Shown piece after piece: positions 35,880 through 44,915 of a stretch of 64,000 nucleotides of DNA. The translations under genes and the position numbers were made by a program. This stretch comes from JBFHIZ01 sp963666475 (GTDB lineage Bacteria; Bacillota; Clostridia; Lachnospirales; Lachnospiraceae): positions 620,001 through 684,000 of the forward strand of contig CAXXJM010000001.1 of assembly GCA_963666475.2 (NCBI GenBank), in the 5' to 3' direction. The notes beneath the pieces are model-generated. The model did no database searches, was not told the DNA's origin, and was given only the letters and a program-made list of their open reading frames with translations. Numbering within the stretch: the stretch's first letter is position 1; each line of letters starts with the position of its first letter.

Positions 35880-37199
35880 CTATTTTTTCTTTCTATTATT
35901 TAGTTCCATACGTCTATAAGAACGAATGGTTTGCGTCAATTGTCGTTTTGCAGGACATACAAAACTGCAGCAACCACATTCACAACATTCCATACCATTA
36001 AATTGAATGAATTTTTCTCGATTATTATGTCTTGCAAATTCATCAAGTTTTGATGGTAATATTCTTCCTGGGCACACTTCTACACAACGTCCACAATGAA
36101 TACAATTACTTTCGTCTTTTTTTGCCACATCATCTTCTGATAATAACAACAATGCAGATGAAATTTTTGTCGCAGGCACATCCATACTACAAATCGCAAC
36201 ACCCATCATTGGTCCTCCGGCAATTACTTTAACTGGATCATGATGAAGTCCACCAGCTTCTTCAATCAACTCACTATATAAAGTCCCAATATGTACTTCA
36301 AAATTCTGTGGTCGTTTTACGGCTTTACCTGTTACAGTTACAGTTCTATAAATTAAAGGCTTTCTTTCAAGAACTGCTCTGCTAATCGCACATAAAGTAT
36401 CAACGTTATCAACAATACAACCTACATCAGCAGGCAGCATCGTAGAATTCAGCGAGCGATTTGTAGTCGCATAAATCAAATGTCTTTCAGAACCCTGTGG
36501 GTATTTTGTACGTAAAACTTTTACTGAAATATTTGGTTCTTTCGCAGTCGCTGCTTGCATTATTTTCACAGCATCCATTTTGTTATCTTCTATAGCTATG
36601 ATTCCTTTTGCATGATCGAACAAAGCCATTACTACTTTTAGACCTTTTACCAATTCTTCTGGTTGTTCAAGCATTTTTCGATAGTCCGATGTCAAATAAG
36701 GTTCACATTCTGCACAGTTTGCTATGATAAAGTCGATTTTATCAGGCTCTTTTGGAGATAGTTTGACATGTGTCGGGAAACCTGCGCCTCCCATTCCAAC
36801 AACACCAGCCTCTTTCACGCATGTTATGATTTCTTCTTTCGTGTATTCTTCCAATGCTTTCGGTGTAGCATATGTAGTTTCTTCAAATAAGCCATCATTT
36901 TCAATGATAATGCAATCCTGCATTACTCCGCCAATTACAAGTCTTGGTTCCACAGATTTTACTGTACCTGAAACACTTGCAAAAATAGGTGAAGACACAA
37001 AACCATTTGCTTCCGCGATTTTTTGTCCAACTAAAACACGGTCACCTTTGTTTACAATGCAGGTAGCAGGTGCTCCAATATGCTGAGATAATGGATACAC
37101 AAGTTCTCCTTTTGGATTAACATGTTTGATTGGTCTGTCTTTGGACATTTTTTTTCCGTCGAACGGGTGAATCCCACCCATGAAAGTCAATTTTGCCAA
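35880..37199 (-). CDS. rnfC: Rnf complex subunit C (NADH-binding)
   Basis: RnfC is the peripheral NAD(H)/FMN-binding subunit. The 439-residue protein has the GGIHP(F)DGKK start, GMGGAGFPTHVKL (nucleotide-binding), and two 4Fe-4S motifs near the C-terminus (CIHCGRCVEVCP and CCECGCCSFVCP). The start is judged to be the TTG at 37197-37199, giving MAKLTFMGGIHP, because GAGGG is seven bases upstream; the TTG two codons earlier touches the ribosome site. First gene of the rnf operon, with a GTATAC-type repeat in its upstream region. Confidence 0.95.
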   Translation of the reverse strand: MAKLTFMGGIHPFDGKKMSKDRPIKHVNPKGELVYPLSQHIGAPATCIVNKGDRVLVGQKIAEANGFVSSPIFASVSGTVKSVEPRLVIGGVMQDCIIIENDGLFEETTYATPKALEEYTKEEIITCVKEAGVVGMGGAGFPTHVKLSPKEPDKIDFIIANCAECEPYLTSDYRKMLEQPEELVKGLKVVMALFDHAKGIIAIEDNKMDAVKIMQAATAKEPNISVKVLRTKYPQGSERHLIYATTNRSLNSTMLPADVGCIVDNVDTLCAISRAVLERKPLIYRTVTVTGKAVKRPQNFEVHIGTLYSELIEEAGGLHHDPVKVIAGGPMMGVAICSMDVPATKISSALLLLSEDDVAKKDESNCIHCGRCVEVCPGRILPSKLDEFARHNNREKFIQFNGMECCECGCCSFVCPAKRQLTQTIRSYRRMELNNRKKK

Positions 37200-37282
37200 A
37201 ATCAATCCCTCTTCTTTCTTTTCTTTTATTAAAATATTACTAAAATATTACAATTTATATAATCATACATTAAAAGTGCTAG

Positions 37283-37299
37283 ATTGTATACAGTATACC
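37283..37299. promoter_or_regulatory. GTATAC double site upstream of rnfC
   Basis: ATTGTATAC (37284-37291 region) is followed one base later by GTATAC (37293-37298), forming an imperfect palindrome between the divergent rnfC and RNase H-like genes. The left half matches the core at 900-911 and the site at 25262-25270. An operator for a shared regulator is inferred. No convincing -35/-10 pair was fixed here. Confidence 0.4.
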
Positions 37300-37398
37300 A
37301 AATTTATATTGTATTCTTTTTCAAACACTACACGAATACTTTTTTTTATGTTACTATATATCTACCAATGAATAACAATAATAGAAATGGAGTAACTT

Positions 37399-38514
37399 AT
37401 GAAAAATGTAACCGTTAAATTAGACCATTATTCTGTACCTTATCCTTTAGATAAGTTCGCTCCTTTGGAGCAAATATTTTTCTTAGATATTGAAACCACA
37501 GGATTCACAGCAAAAGGATCATCACTGTATTTAATTGGTGGTGCTTATTATAGTGAAGGTAGTTGGTATATCATACAATGGTTCGCAGAAAATTATTCTG
37601 AAGAATCAAAAATATTGGAGGCTTTCCGCGACTTCGTAAAAAATCATTCCTTCTTTATCCACTTTAACGGAAATAATTTTGATATTCCCTATTTAAGACA
37701 AAAAGCCAGAATGTTACAAATCGATATCCCTGCTCTTTCAAGCAATGGATTAGATATCTATCGACGAATATCTCCTTACAAAAGTTTTTTCAAACTTCCA
37801 AACTGCAAATTAAAGACCATTGAAGATTATCTCCACGTTAACCGCGTGGATCGATATAACGGTAAGGAACTAATCACTTTTTATCACGACTATGTTGCAT
37901 CTCCAGATCCGCATACACTGGAACTATTACTTTTGCATAATGCAGATGATATGAAAGGAATGCTTGGAATTTTATCCATTCTTTCCATTACAGATTTATT
38001 TAACGACTCTGTTCACGTTGAAAAAGTACAAGCCTCTTCCTACACAAACTATAACAATGATAAGCGTAAAGAATTATATATTCAGTTGCGCTTACAAAAC
38101 CCATTGCCAAAAAAAATCTCATCTTTTGTCGATCATTGTTATTTCTCTGGTGAACACGAAACAGCATCTTTGAGAGTCCCGATCTTCGAAGGTGAGTTAA
38201 AGTATTTTTACTCAAATTATTCTGATTATTATTATCTTCCAGAAGAAGATACTGCCATTCATAAAGATGTGGCGATTTATGTTGATGCAGCGAGGAGAAA
38301 GAAAGCACAAGCTGCTACCTGCTACACAAAACACAGCTCCACCTTTATTAGACAATGGAGCGTTCTAAAAGAACCCTTCTTTAAACCAAATTTCCAATCC
38401 AAAGATTTGTTCTTTGAATTGACTGATGAAGTAAAACAAGATCGAGAATTGTTTAATCGATACGCTTCTCATGTACTCAGACACATGGTACAAGAAAGTA
38501 AAAATTTAGAATAG
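37399..38514 (+). CDS. RNase H-fold (DEDD) exonuclease, YprB-like
   Basis: The N-terminal half of this 371-residue protein is a DEDD-type RNase H-like domain (about 25-195): FLDIETTGF (Asp/Glu of Exo I), FNGNNFDIPYL (Asp of Exo II) and LLLHNADDMKGML (Exo III Asp). The C-terminal 170 residues are an unassigned beta-rich region (residues about 205-320 with many Tyr). This is the YprB-like family found in many clostridia; substrate unknown. It is expressed divergently from rnfC and converges on cheR. Confidence 0.85.
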   Translation: MKNVTVKLDHYSVPYPLDKFAPLEQIFFLDIETTGFTAKGSSLYLIGGAYYSEGSWYIIQWFAENYSEESKILEAFRDFVKNHSFFIHFNGNNFDIPYLRQKARMLQIDIPALSSNGLDIYRRISPYKSFFKLPNCKLKTIEDYLHVNRVDRYNGKELITFYHDYVASPDPHTLELLLLHNADDMKGMLGILSILSITDLFNDSVHVEKVQASSYTNYNNDKRKELYIQLRLQNPLPKKISSFVDHCYFSGEHETASLRVPIFEGELKYFYSNYSDYYYLPEEDTAIHKDVAIYVDAARRKKAQAATCYTKHSSTFIRQWSVLKEPFFKPNFQSKDLFFELTDEVKQDRELFNRYASHVLRHMVQESKNLE

Positions 38515-38573
38515 ACTTGCATGATTAACAAACTTTTAACAAAAATGTTAGGATTATCAAATTTTTAACAAAT

Positions 38574-38603
38574 AAAAAAGGAGATGTGATTACTCACATC
38601 TCC
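38574..38603 (-). terminator. Terminator of the cheR end of the operon
   Basis: GGAGATGTGA (38580-38589), loop TTAC and TCACATCTCC (38594-38603) form a 10-bp stem followed on the minus strand by TTTTTT. The cheR stop codon lies inside the stem, so the hairpin overlaps the coding end. Confidence 0.92.
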
Positions 38604-39385
38604 TTCGTTATGGACTTTTCATAAAAAAATGAATTCATTCGTTTAAATCCTAATTCCTTATAATTGATAATCTGTTCTGTACTACCTATGAACAGAACTC
38701 CGTCATTCGCAAGCGAATTTGAGAATTTTCTAAAAACCTCGTCTTTCGCCTCTTCTGTAAAGTATATTAATACATTTCTGCAAACAATCATATGATAATT
38801 GGTATCATACCGATCAAGTAATAAATTATGCTCACTAAAAGATACTCTACTCTTAATCTCTTCAGAAATCAAGTAGGAACTTCCGACTTTTGTAAAATAC
38901 TTCTTTACAAATTCTTCTGGAACCGCTTTAATACTCTTCTCATTGTATAGTCCGGTCTTCGCATGTTCAATCACATTTTTATCTAAATCCGTAGCATGTA
39001 TACGGATTCGAGACAACGGAATATGCTTTGAAAGTGCCATTACTAACGAATATGGTTCGTCACCAGTAGAACAAGCTGCACTCCAGATCTTCAAATCGTT
39101 TCCAAAACGTTTTGTCAATTTTGGAATCACTTCAGCATCCAGGAAATCCCACTGATCTTTATTTCTGTAAAACTCAGAAACATTAATCGTAAGATAAGTG
39201 ATAAATTCATCTAAAAGCTTTTTATCAGTAGAAATAGCTTTGATAAACATATCATAATCAGCTATCTTATGACGAAGCAAAAGCGCGTCAATACGACGCT
39301 TCATTTGCCGCTCTTTATATGCGCTCAAATCAATTTTTGTTAACGCATAAACTTTTTCTTTGAATTCTTCATAGGTTCGAATCAT
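38594..39385 (-). CDS. cheR: CheR-type chemoreceptor glutamate methyltransferase
   Basis: CheR transfers a methyl group from S-adenosylmethionine to glutamates of chemoreceptors. From the ATG at 39383-39385 it has 263 residues: N-terminal helical CheR-N (about 1-75; Arg-rich helix MKRRIDALLLRHK) and a methyltransferase domain with IWSAACSTGDEPYSLVM (SAM motif), IHATDLDKNVIEHA and MIVCRNVLIYF. The ribosome site is weak and the TTG at 39421 would overlap the S1 gene. No chemoreceptor or other che genes are in the window, so its role in chemotaxis is inferred from family only. Confidence 0.92.
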   Translation of the reverse strand: MIRTYEEFKEKVYALTKIDLSAYKERQMKRRIDALLLRHKIADYDMFIKAISTDKKLLDEFITYLTINVSEFYRNKDQWDFLDAEVIPKLTKRFGNDLKIWSAACSTGDEPYSLVMALSKHIPLSRIRIHATDLDKNVIEHAKTGLYNEKSIKAVPEEFVKKYFTKVGSSYLISEEIKSRVSFSEHNLLLDRYDTNYHMIVCRNVLIYFTEEAKDEVFRKFSNSLANDGVLFIGSTEQIINYKELGFKRMNSFFYEKSITKEM

Positions 39386-39398
39386 ATAATAGGTCCAT

Positions 39399-40553
39399 TT
39401 ATTCTTCAGATTCAGCTGCAATCACAGCGTCAATGTCAACAGAAACTACATCTTCATCACTTTCTACTTCTTCAGCAACTTCTTCTGTCTCAACTACTTC
39501 TGGCTCTAACATTGCTTTAATACTAAGACTGATTCTACGATCATCCGCATTGAAATCAACTACTTTCGCAGTAACTTCTTCATTTACTTTTAAAACATCA
39601 GAAGGCTTTTCAATATGCTCTTTTGAAATTTGTGATACATGAAGTAATGCGTCTACACCATTTTCCAATTCAATGAAAGCACCAAAGTCAGTCATTCTTG
39701 CAACTTTTCCTGTTACAATGTTTCCAACTGCGAATTTTTCATCTGCATCTTTCCATGGATTCTCATTTTCAAATTTCAAGCTAAGTGCAATTTTACTTCC
39801 AGTAATGTCTTTGATAAGCACTTTAATAACTTCGCCAACTTTAAATACTTTTTTCGGATTTTCAACTCTTCCCCATGACATTTCAGAGATATGTAATAAT
39901 CCATCTGCTCCACCAAGATCAATAAATGCACCGAAATCAGTAACATTTTTAACAGTTCCCTCAACGATGTCTCCAACATTGATATTGCCAAAAAGTTCTT
40001 TTTGCATTTCTGATTTTTTCGCTACGATAAGCTGTTTGCGATCGCCAATATATCTACGTCTTTTTGGATTGTATTCGGTTACTACAAATTCAATCTCTTC
40101 ACCAGCATATTTGTTCAAATCCTTTTCATAGGTATCTGATACTAGGCTTGCTGGAATAAAGATGCGTACTTCTTCAACAACAACACATACACCACCTTTA
40201 AGAACCTGTGAAACTTTTGCTTTTAATACTTCTTTATTATTAAAAGCTTCTTCGATAATCTTACTACCACGGTCTGCAGCAAGACGTTTATAAGAAAGAA
40301 GAACTTGTCCTTCTCCATCATTTACTTTCAATACTTTTACTTCCATCGAATCTCCGACTTTAGCGATAGTAGTCAAGTCTACGCTTTGATCGTTTGTATA
40401 TTCGTTCTTTGTTAATATACCATCTGATTTGTATCCGATGTTTAAAATCATCTCATCAGGTTTAACATCAATGACAGTGCCCTTAACTACCTCTCCCGTG
40501 TGTATTGTTTTAAATGATTCATCTAACATTTGTTCAAAAGTTAATTCTGACAT
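39399..40553 (-). CDS. rpsA: S1-domain RNA-binding protein (ribosomal protein S1-like)
   Basis: The 384-residue protein has four S1 RNA-binding domains (about 18-85, 105-170, 190-260 and 275-345; typical VTDFGAFIDLGGADGLLHISEMSWGR) and an acidic tail rich in Glu/Val. It is the short four-domain S1 found in Firmicutes. The start ATG at 40551-40553 is nine bases after GAGGAGG and lies inside the end of ispH (20-bp overlap). IspH and S1 are fused into one protein in several clostridia, so this overlap is a related unfused state. Confidence 0.92.
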   Translation of the reverse strand: MSELTFEQMLDESFKTIHTGEVVKGTVIDVKPDEMILNIGYKSDGILTKNEYTNDQSVDLTTIAKVGDSMEVKVLKVNDGEGQVLLSYKRLAADRGSKIIEEAFNNKEVLKAKVSQVLKGGVCVVVEEVRIFIPASLVSDTYEKDLNKYAGEEIEFVVTEYNPKRRRYIGDRKQLIVAKKSEMQKELFGNINVGDIVEGTVKNVTDFGAFIDLGGADGLLHISEMSWGRVENPKKVFKVGEVIKVLIKDITGSKIALSLKFENENPWKDADEKFAVGNIVTGKVARMTDFGAFIELENGVDALLHVSQISKEHIEKPSDVLKVNEEVTAKVVDFNADDRRISLSIKAMLEPEVVETEEVAEEVESDEDVVSVDIDAVIAAESEE

Positions 40554-41382
40554 AATTTTGAACCTCCTCAATAATTTTGCTAGGGGTTGAAGCCCCTGCT
40601 GTAATACCCACCAGCGAAACAGAATTAGGCACATCTAATTGCAAATCATCCAGTGTCTGTATAAAATATGTGTTCATACATTCTGCTGCACAAATATCAT
40701 ACAGCTTTTTTGAGTTTGAGCTATTGGCATCTCCAATTACAAGCATTAAATCAACTTTCTTTGCGATGCTTTTGGCTTCGCTTTGCCTTTCAGACGTAGC
40801 ACTACAGATTGTATTCACAACACTATTATGATACCCTTTTTCACGAAAAATTTCAACTAATTCTTGAAATTTGTTTGTATTAAACGTAGTTTGAGTAACT
40901 ATACACAACTTTTCACCTGGTTTAAAGTCATAATTATGTAATTCGTCACTCGTTTCTATCACAATTGCCTTCGTATTTGACCATCCTATGATTCCTTTGA
41001 CTTCTGGATGATCCTTGTTCCCAATGACAATAACATTTTTACCACTTCGACTCTCTTCTTCTACAATCTTATGAATACGTTTTACAAAGGGACATGTTGC
41101 ATCCACTACCTGCAATTTTGAATGCGTTAAGCGTTCCTGTTCTTCTCTCGAAACTCCATGGGAACGAATGACAACGATTCCATGTTCCTTTTTCTCAAGC
41201 TCTTCTAGAGAAGAAATCACTTCCACATGGTTGTTCTTCAAATCGTTCACAACCGTTTCATTGTGGATGATCGGGCCATATGTATATATTGGCGTTTCCT
41301 GATCAATTTGGTCATAGACCGTTTTTACTGCACGTTCCACGCCAAAACAAAAACCTGCACTTTTTGCAACAATTACTTCCAC
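40534..41382 (-). CDS. ispH: 4-hydroxy-3-methylbut-2-enyl diphosphate reductase
   Basis: This is the last enzyme of the MEP isoprenoid pathway, an oxygen-sensitive [4Fe-4S] protein. The 282-residue protein has the three cluster cysteines in AGFCFGVERAV, VDATCPFVKRIHK and NTICSATSERQSEA, plus HPEVKGIIGW and TAGASTPSKII. The start is probably the GTG at 41380-41382 with AAAGGGA upstream, one base after the cmk stop; a longer frame begins inside cmk. Confidence 0.95.
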   Translation of the reverse strand: MEVIVAKSAGFCFGVERAVKTVYDQIDQETPIYTYGPIIHNETVVNDLKNNHVEVISSLEELEKKEHGIVVIRSHGVSREEQERLTHSKLQVVDATCPFVKRIHKIVEEESRSGKNVIVIGNKDHPEVKGIIGWSNTKAIVIETSDELHNYDFKPGEKLCIVTQTTFNTNKFQELVEIFREKGYHNSVVNTICSATSERQSEAKSIAKKVDLMLVIGDANSSNSKKLYDICAAECMNTYFIQTLDDLQLDVPNSVSLVGITAGASTPSKIIEEVQNYVRINF

Positions 41383-41383
41383 T

Positions 41384-42052
41384 TTATTTCCCTTTCTCTT
41401 CCATAATTTCAAGAATCCTTATGATGACTTCTTCAATACCCATACTTGAGGTATCAACTAAAACAGCGTCATCTGCCTGCTTTAACGGAGCCATTTCTCT
41501 AGTGGCGTCTTGATGATCTCTTTTTATAATCTCACTTTCAATTTCGTCCAAATCACAAGCAATACCCTTGTCCGAAAGTTCTTGAAATCTTCGCATTGCG
41601 CGTATTTTACTAGATGCAGTTAAAAAAATCTTTACTTCTGCGTTCGGAAGAACATAGGTACCAATATCTCTGCCATCCATGACAACGTCAGTATTTTTTG
41701 CAAGTTCTCTTTGCAAATCCACAAGTTTTTCTCTAACAAACGGATAGGTAGCAACTTTTGAAGCCATTCTGCCAACTTCTTCTGTACGAAGTAATTGATT
41801 TACATTTTCCTGAAACAGATAAACCATTTGTTCACCAGATTCATACACGATACGGATTTGAACATTTTCAACAATTTTCTGAATTTGCTCTTGATTCTCA
41901 CCATCTATCCCGTTTCGAATAACATATAGAGCAATTGCACGATACATTGCCCCGGTATCTACATAAATATAACCTTTATCTTTTGCTATTTTTTTCGCAA
42001 TTGTACTTTTTCCTGCACCTGCCGGTCCATCGATTGCTACACTAATACTCAT
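41384..42052 (-). CDS. cmk: Cytidylate kinase
   Basis: It phosphorylates CMP and dCMP. The 222-residue P-loop protein has IDGPAGAGKSTIAK (8-21), VDTGAMYRAIAL, MDGRDIGTYVLPNAEVKIFLTAS and the RRFQEL...RDHQDATREMAPL lid. It overlaps the preceding oxidoreductase by 4 bp (ATGA). The order cmk-ispH-S1 is widespread in Firmicutes. Confidence 0.96.
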   Translation of the reverse strand: MSISVAIDGPAGAGKSTIAKKIAKDKGYIYVDTGAMYRAIALYVIRNGIDGENQEQIQKIVENVQIRIVYESGEQMVYLFQENVNQLLRTEEVGRMASKVATYPFVREKLVDLQRELAKNTDVVMDGRDIGTYVLPNAEVKIFLTASSKIRAMRRFQELSDKGIACDLDEIESEIIKRDHQDATREMAPLKQADDAVLVDTSSMGIEEVIIRILEIMEEKGK

Positions 42053-43323
42053 TCTTCATACTCCTTTAATTCATTTTCAAATGATTCTATCATACTTAAT
42101 CCAGCTAAATAACCAGTAGACCAGGCAATTTGTAAATTAAAACCACCAGTTAAAGCGTCAACATCCAATACCTCTCCTGCAAAGTACAGGCCATTTACAA
42201 TCTTTGATTCCATAGTATGTGGATCCACCTCTTTTACGGAGATTCCACCCTTAGTAATGATGGCTTGTTCAATTGGTCGATTTTTTACAATATCCAGACG
42301 CATATGTTTTAATTGATAGGCAAACTTTTGCCTTTCTTCTCTAGTAATCTCATTCACCTTTTTGTAAGGATCCATTTCAGAACGTTTAATCATTTCAGGA
42401 ATCAGCTTGGCAGGCAACAGGTTGTTTAATGAATTTGAAAAATTTTTATTCTGTTGTTCTTCAAAATCTCTTAAAATACGTTTGTCCAATTGCTCCATGT
42501 CTAGCGCTGGTTTCAAATCAATTTCCACATGATAAGCTTGTCCTTTTTTGTCTTTTGCAAGATAAGAACTGGCGCTTAACACGATCGGACCAGAAATCCC
42601 AAAATGAGTAAACAGCATTTCACCAAAATCTTCATACAATGCTTTCCCATCAGCAAATAACTTTAATTGGACATTTTTTAAGGACAAGCCCTGAAGTTCT
42701 CTGCAGCTTTCTCCTTTTACCTCCATCGCTGATAAAGCAGCCTTACATGGCACAATACTGTGTCCAGCCTCGATTGCAAAACGATATCCGTCACCTGTGG
42801 AACCTGTTGTAGGATAAGAAAGACCTCCTGTCGCAATACAAACAGCGTCCGCTTCTAAGGTACTTCCGTCGTCTAACATAACACCTTTTACGAAACCATT
42901 CTTGATGATTAGTTCCTTTACAATGGTATGATAACGTACATCCACTTTTTTCTCTTTCAATTCATTTTGAAGCACTTTAATTACATCTGACGCATGATCG
43001 GAAATTGGAAACACACGATTTCCTCTTTCCACTTTCATTCGACATCCAAGCTCTTCAAAATATTCCATTACACGAAATGCATCAAATCCATAAACTGCAC
43101 TATATAAAAATTTTGGATTCGAAACGACTGACTGAAAATATTCCACCGTATCACATGCATTTGTAACATTACAACGGCCCTTCCCTGTAATATATATTTT
43201 TTTTCCAATTTTCTCGTTTTTTTCCAATAATGTGACAGATACTCCTGGCACACTTGCATGAATGGCTGCCATTACACCAGCGGCCCCTCCACCAATCACA
43301 ATAACTTTTTTATTTTTTACCAA
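42049..43323 (-). CDS. HI0933-family FAD-dependent oxidoreductase
   Basis: The 424-residue flavoprotein has an N-terminal FAD-binding GGGAAGVMAAI (about 11-21), the family motif GKGRCNVTNAC, an ATGGLSYPTTGSTGDGY segment, GGISVKEVDPHTMESK and the C-terminal ATP/FAD motif GEVLDVDALTGGFNLQIAWSTGYLAG. The HI0933/YhiN family has no settled physiological reaction. It starts with TTG (43321-43323), six bases after GAGGAG inside the end of the RpiR gene, and overlaps cmk by 4 bp, so all three are translationally linked. Confidence 0.9.
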   Translation of the reverse strand: MVKNKKVIVIGGGAAGVMAAIHASVPGVSVTLLEKNEKIGKKIYITGKGRCNVTNACDTVEYFQSVVSNPKFLYSAVYGFDAFRVMEYFEELGCRMKVERGNRVFPISDHASDVIKVLQNELKEKKVDVRYHTIVKELIIKNGFVKGVMLDDGSTLEADAVCIATGGLSYPTTGSTGDGYRFAIEAGHSIVPCKAALSAMEVKGESCRELQGLSLKNVQLKLFADGKALYEDFGEMLFTHFGISGPIVLSASSYLAKDKKGQAYHVEIDLKPALDMEQLDKRILRDFEEQQNKNFSNSLNNLLPAKLIPEMIKRSEMDPYKKVNEITREERQKFAYQLKHMRLDIVKNRPIEQAIITKGGISVKEVDPHTMESKIVNGLYFAGEVLDVDALTGGFNLQIAWSTGYLAGLSMIESFENELKEYEE

Positions 43324-44245
43324 TATCTTCTCCTCGCATGAGCGGGTTTGTCAGAACTGGCTCATTATTTACAAAGTTTATTTCGTCATTCAAATACACT
43401 TGATAGTTATTCCATGTATTTTCCAACAGTTCCAAATTCTTTCGAACTTTATCTTTTTCTTTTAAACAAAGGCATACAACAAGTGCATTAATAAGACTGA
43501 GTGGTGCAACCAATGAATCCACCACCGAAAACATATCGCTTTTCGCTAGTAAATGACATGACGAATACATGTTGATCGGTGAATGTGGTGCATCTGTAAT
43601 CGCAATCACTTGTGCTTTTCGATCTTTCGCAAACTCCATGGCCTTTAATGTACGCATGGAGTATCTTGGGAAACTTATTCCAATTAAAACGTCTTCTGGT
43701 CCAATATGTATCATTTGTTCAAACATCTCTGTTGTGCTTGTCGTATGTAGTTGAACCACATCATCAGAAACCATTTTCAAATAAAAACTCAGAAAAGAAG
43801 CGAGCGGTTCGCAACTTCTAAGGCCAACTACATATATTTTCTTCGCTTTTAAAATCATATTGATTGCCGTATCAAATACATTGGTATCAATCGTCTGTAT
43901 TGTGTCATTTATTTTTTCCATGTCTGCTCTCAAAACACTGTGTACAATATCTTTTTGAGAAGAACTGCCATATTTTACAGACATTTTCGATACCCGATTC
44001 AATTCTCCTTTAACCCACTCTTCTAGCGTTTTTTGAAACTCCGGATACCCGTTATATCCTAGGCTCGATGCAAAGCGGACCACAGTCGATTCACTAATAT
44101 GAACAACTTCTCCCAATTTTGCAGCAGTCATAAATACAGCCTGTTCATAATGATTGCAAATATACTCTGCGATCACTTTATGACTTTTACTCATATTCTG
44201 GTAATTTTCATTTATTTGCTCGATTACATTACTTGAATTTATCAT
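43310..44245 (-). CDS. MurR/RpiR-family transcriptional regulator
   Basis: The 311-residue protein has an N-terminal RpiR helix-turn-helix (about 18-80; FMTAAKLGEVVHISESTVVRFASSLGYNGYPEFQ) and a C-terminal SIS domain (about 120-255; IYVVGLRSCEPLASFLSFYL, DVLIGISFPRYSMRTLKAMEFA), which binds phosphosugars. No sugar-phosphate gene is adjacent, so the target is unclear. It lies between the TetR gene (24 bp gap) and the HI0933 gene (14 bp overlap). Confidence 0.9.
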   Translation of the reverse strand: MINSSNVIEQINENYQNMSKSHKVIAEYICNHYEQAVFMTAAKLGEVVHISESTVVRFASSLGYNGYPEFQKTLEEWVKGELNRVSKMSVKYGSSSQKDIVHSVLRADMEKINDTIQTIDTNVFDTAINMILKAKKIYVVGLRSCEPLASFLSFYLKMVSDDVVQLHTTSTTEMFEQMIHIGPEDVLIGISFPRYSMRTLKAMEFAKDRKAQVIAITDAPHSPINMYSSCHLLAKSDMFSVVDSLVAPLSLINALVVCLCLKEKDKVRKNLELLENTWNNYQVYLNDEINFVNNEPVLTNPLMRGEDIGKK

Positions 44246-44269
44246 GTATTCGTAATTCCCTTCTTCCTA

Positions 44270-44827
44270 TCACTTTAGCACACAACTTTCGTAATGTTCT
44301 GCTAAAAGTTTTTCTGTTTCCTCTTCGGTCAAGTCATAATCTCCAGTGATAACCATACATGCTGCCCCATGAATAAAAATCCACATTTTCATGAATACCG
44401 TACCTGGATCTTTGCAACCTGAATTTTTTGCATTTAAAAATTCTGCTCCAACTGCATTTTTTTCACCATTCAAAAGCTCATATAAGCTTCTATTTCCACG
44501 ATAATCAGAAAGAAATAGCAACGTGAACAGTTGTTTTTCCTTTTTTGCAAAATGGATATATGCCATTCCCAAATCAACAAATGGTACGTTTGATTTTTTT
44601 GGATAAGAATCATAAAATTTCGAATAATATGCAATTGCTTTTTGAAAAACTTCTTCTATAACTTCCGACATATTATGAAACGCACGAAAAATCGGTTGCG
44701 TTGAGCATTCAGCTCGATTTGCAAGATGTCTTGCAGTTAATTCCTGAATTCCATCATTCTTTGCCATGTCAAAAGCAATATCTAAAATATCCGTACGATT
44801 AAATTTAATTTGTCTTGGCATTTTCAT
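44270..44827 (-). CDS. TetR-family transcriptional regulator
   Basis: The 185-residue protein has an N-terminal TetR helix-turn-helix (about 8-55; DILDIAFDMAKNDGIQELTARHLANRAECSTQPIFRAFHNM) and a helical ligand/dimer domain. The recognition helix reads CSTQPIFRAF. A double ACATATGT repeat just upstream is a likely self-operator. Neighbours are the 5S carboxyltransferase gene upstream and RpiR downstream. Ligand unknown. Confidence 0.88.
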   Translation of the reverse strand: MKMPRQIKFNRTDILDIAFDMAKNDGIQELTARHLANRAECSTQPIFRAFHNMSEVIEEVFQKAIAYYSKFYDSYPKKSNVPFVDLGMAYIHFAKKEKQLFTLLFLSDYRGNRSLYELLNGEKNAVGAEFLNAKNSGCKDPGTVFMKMWIFIHGAACMVITGDYDLTEEETEKLLAEHYESCVLK

Positions 44828-44854
44828 CTCCCTCTAGTCCCATTTTATGTCAAA

Positions 44855-44887
44855 AAAATAACATATGTTATCCACATATGTTATTTT
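44855..44887. promoter_or_regulatory. 13-bp inverted repeat upstream of the TetR gene (operator and/or terminator)
   Basis: AAAATAACATATG (44855-44867) and CATATGTTATTTT (44875-44887) are perfect inverted repeats with a 7-bp spacer, made of two copies of ACATATGT. It suits TetR autoregulation. On the minus strand it is followed by a T-run, so it could also end transcription of the carboxyltransferase operon. Confidence 0.6.
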
Positions 44888-44915
44888 AATATATTTTTTT
44901 ACGACGTGCAAGACT

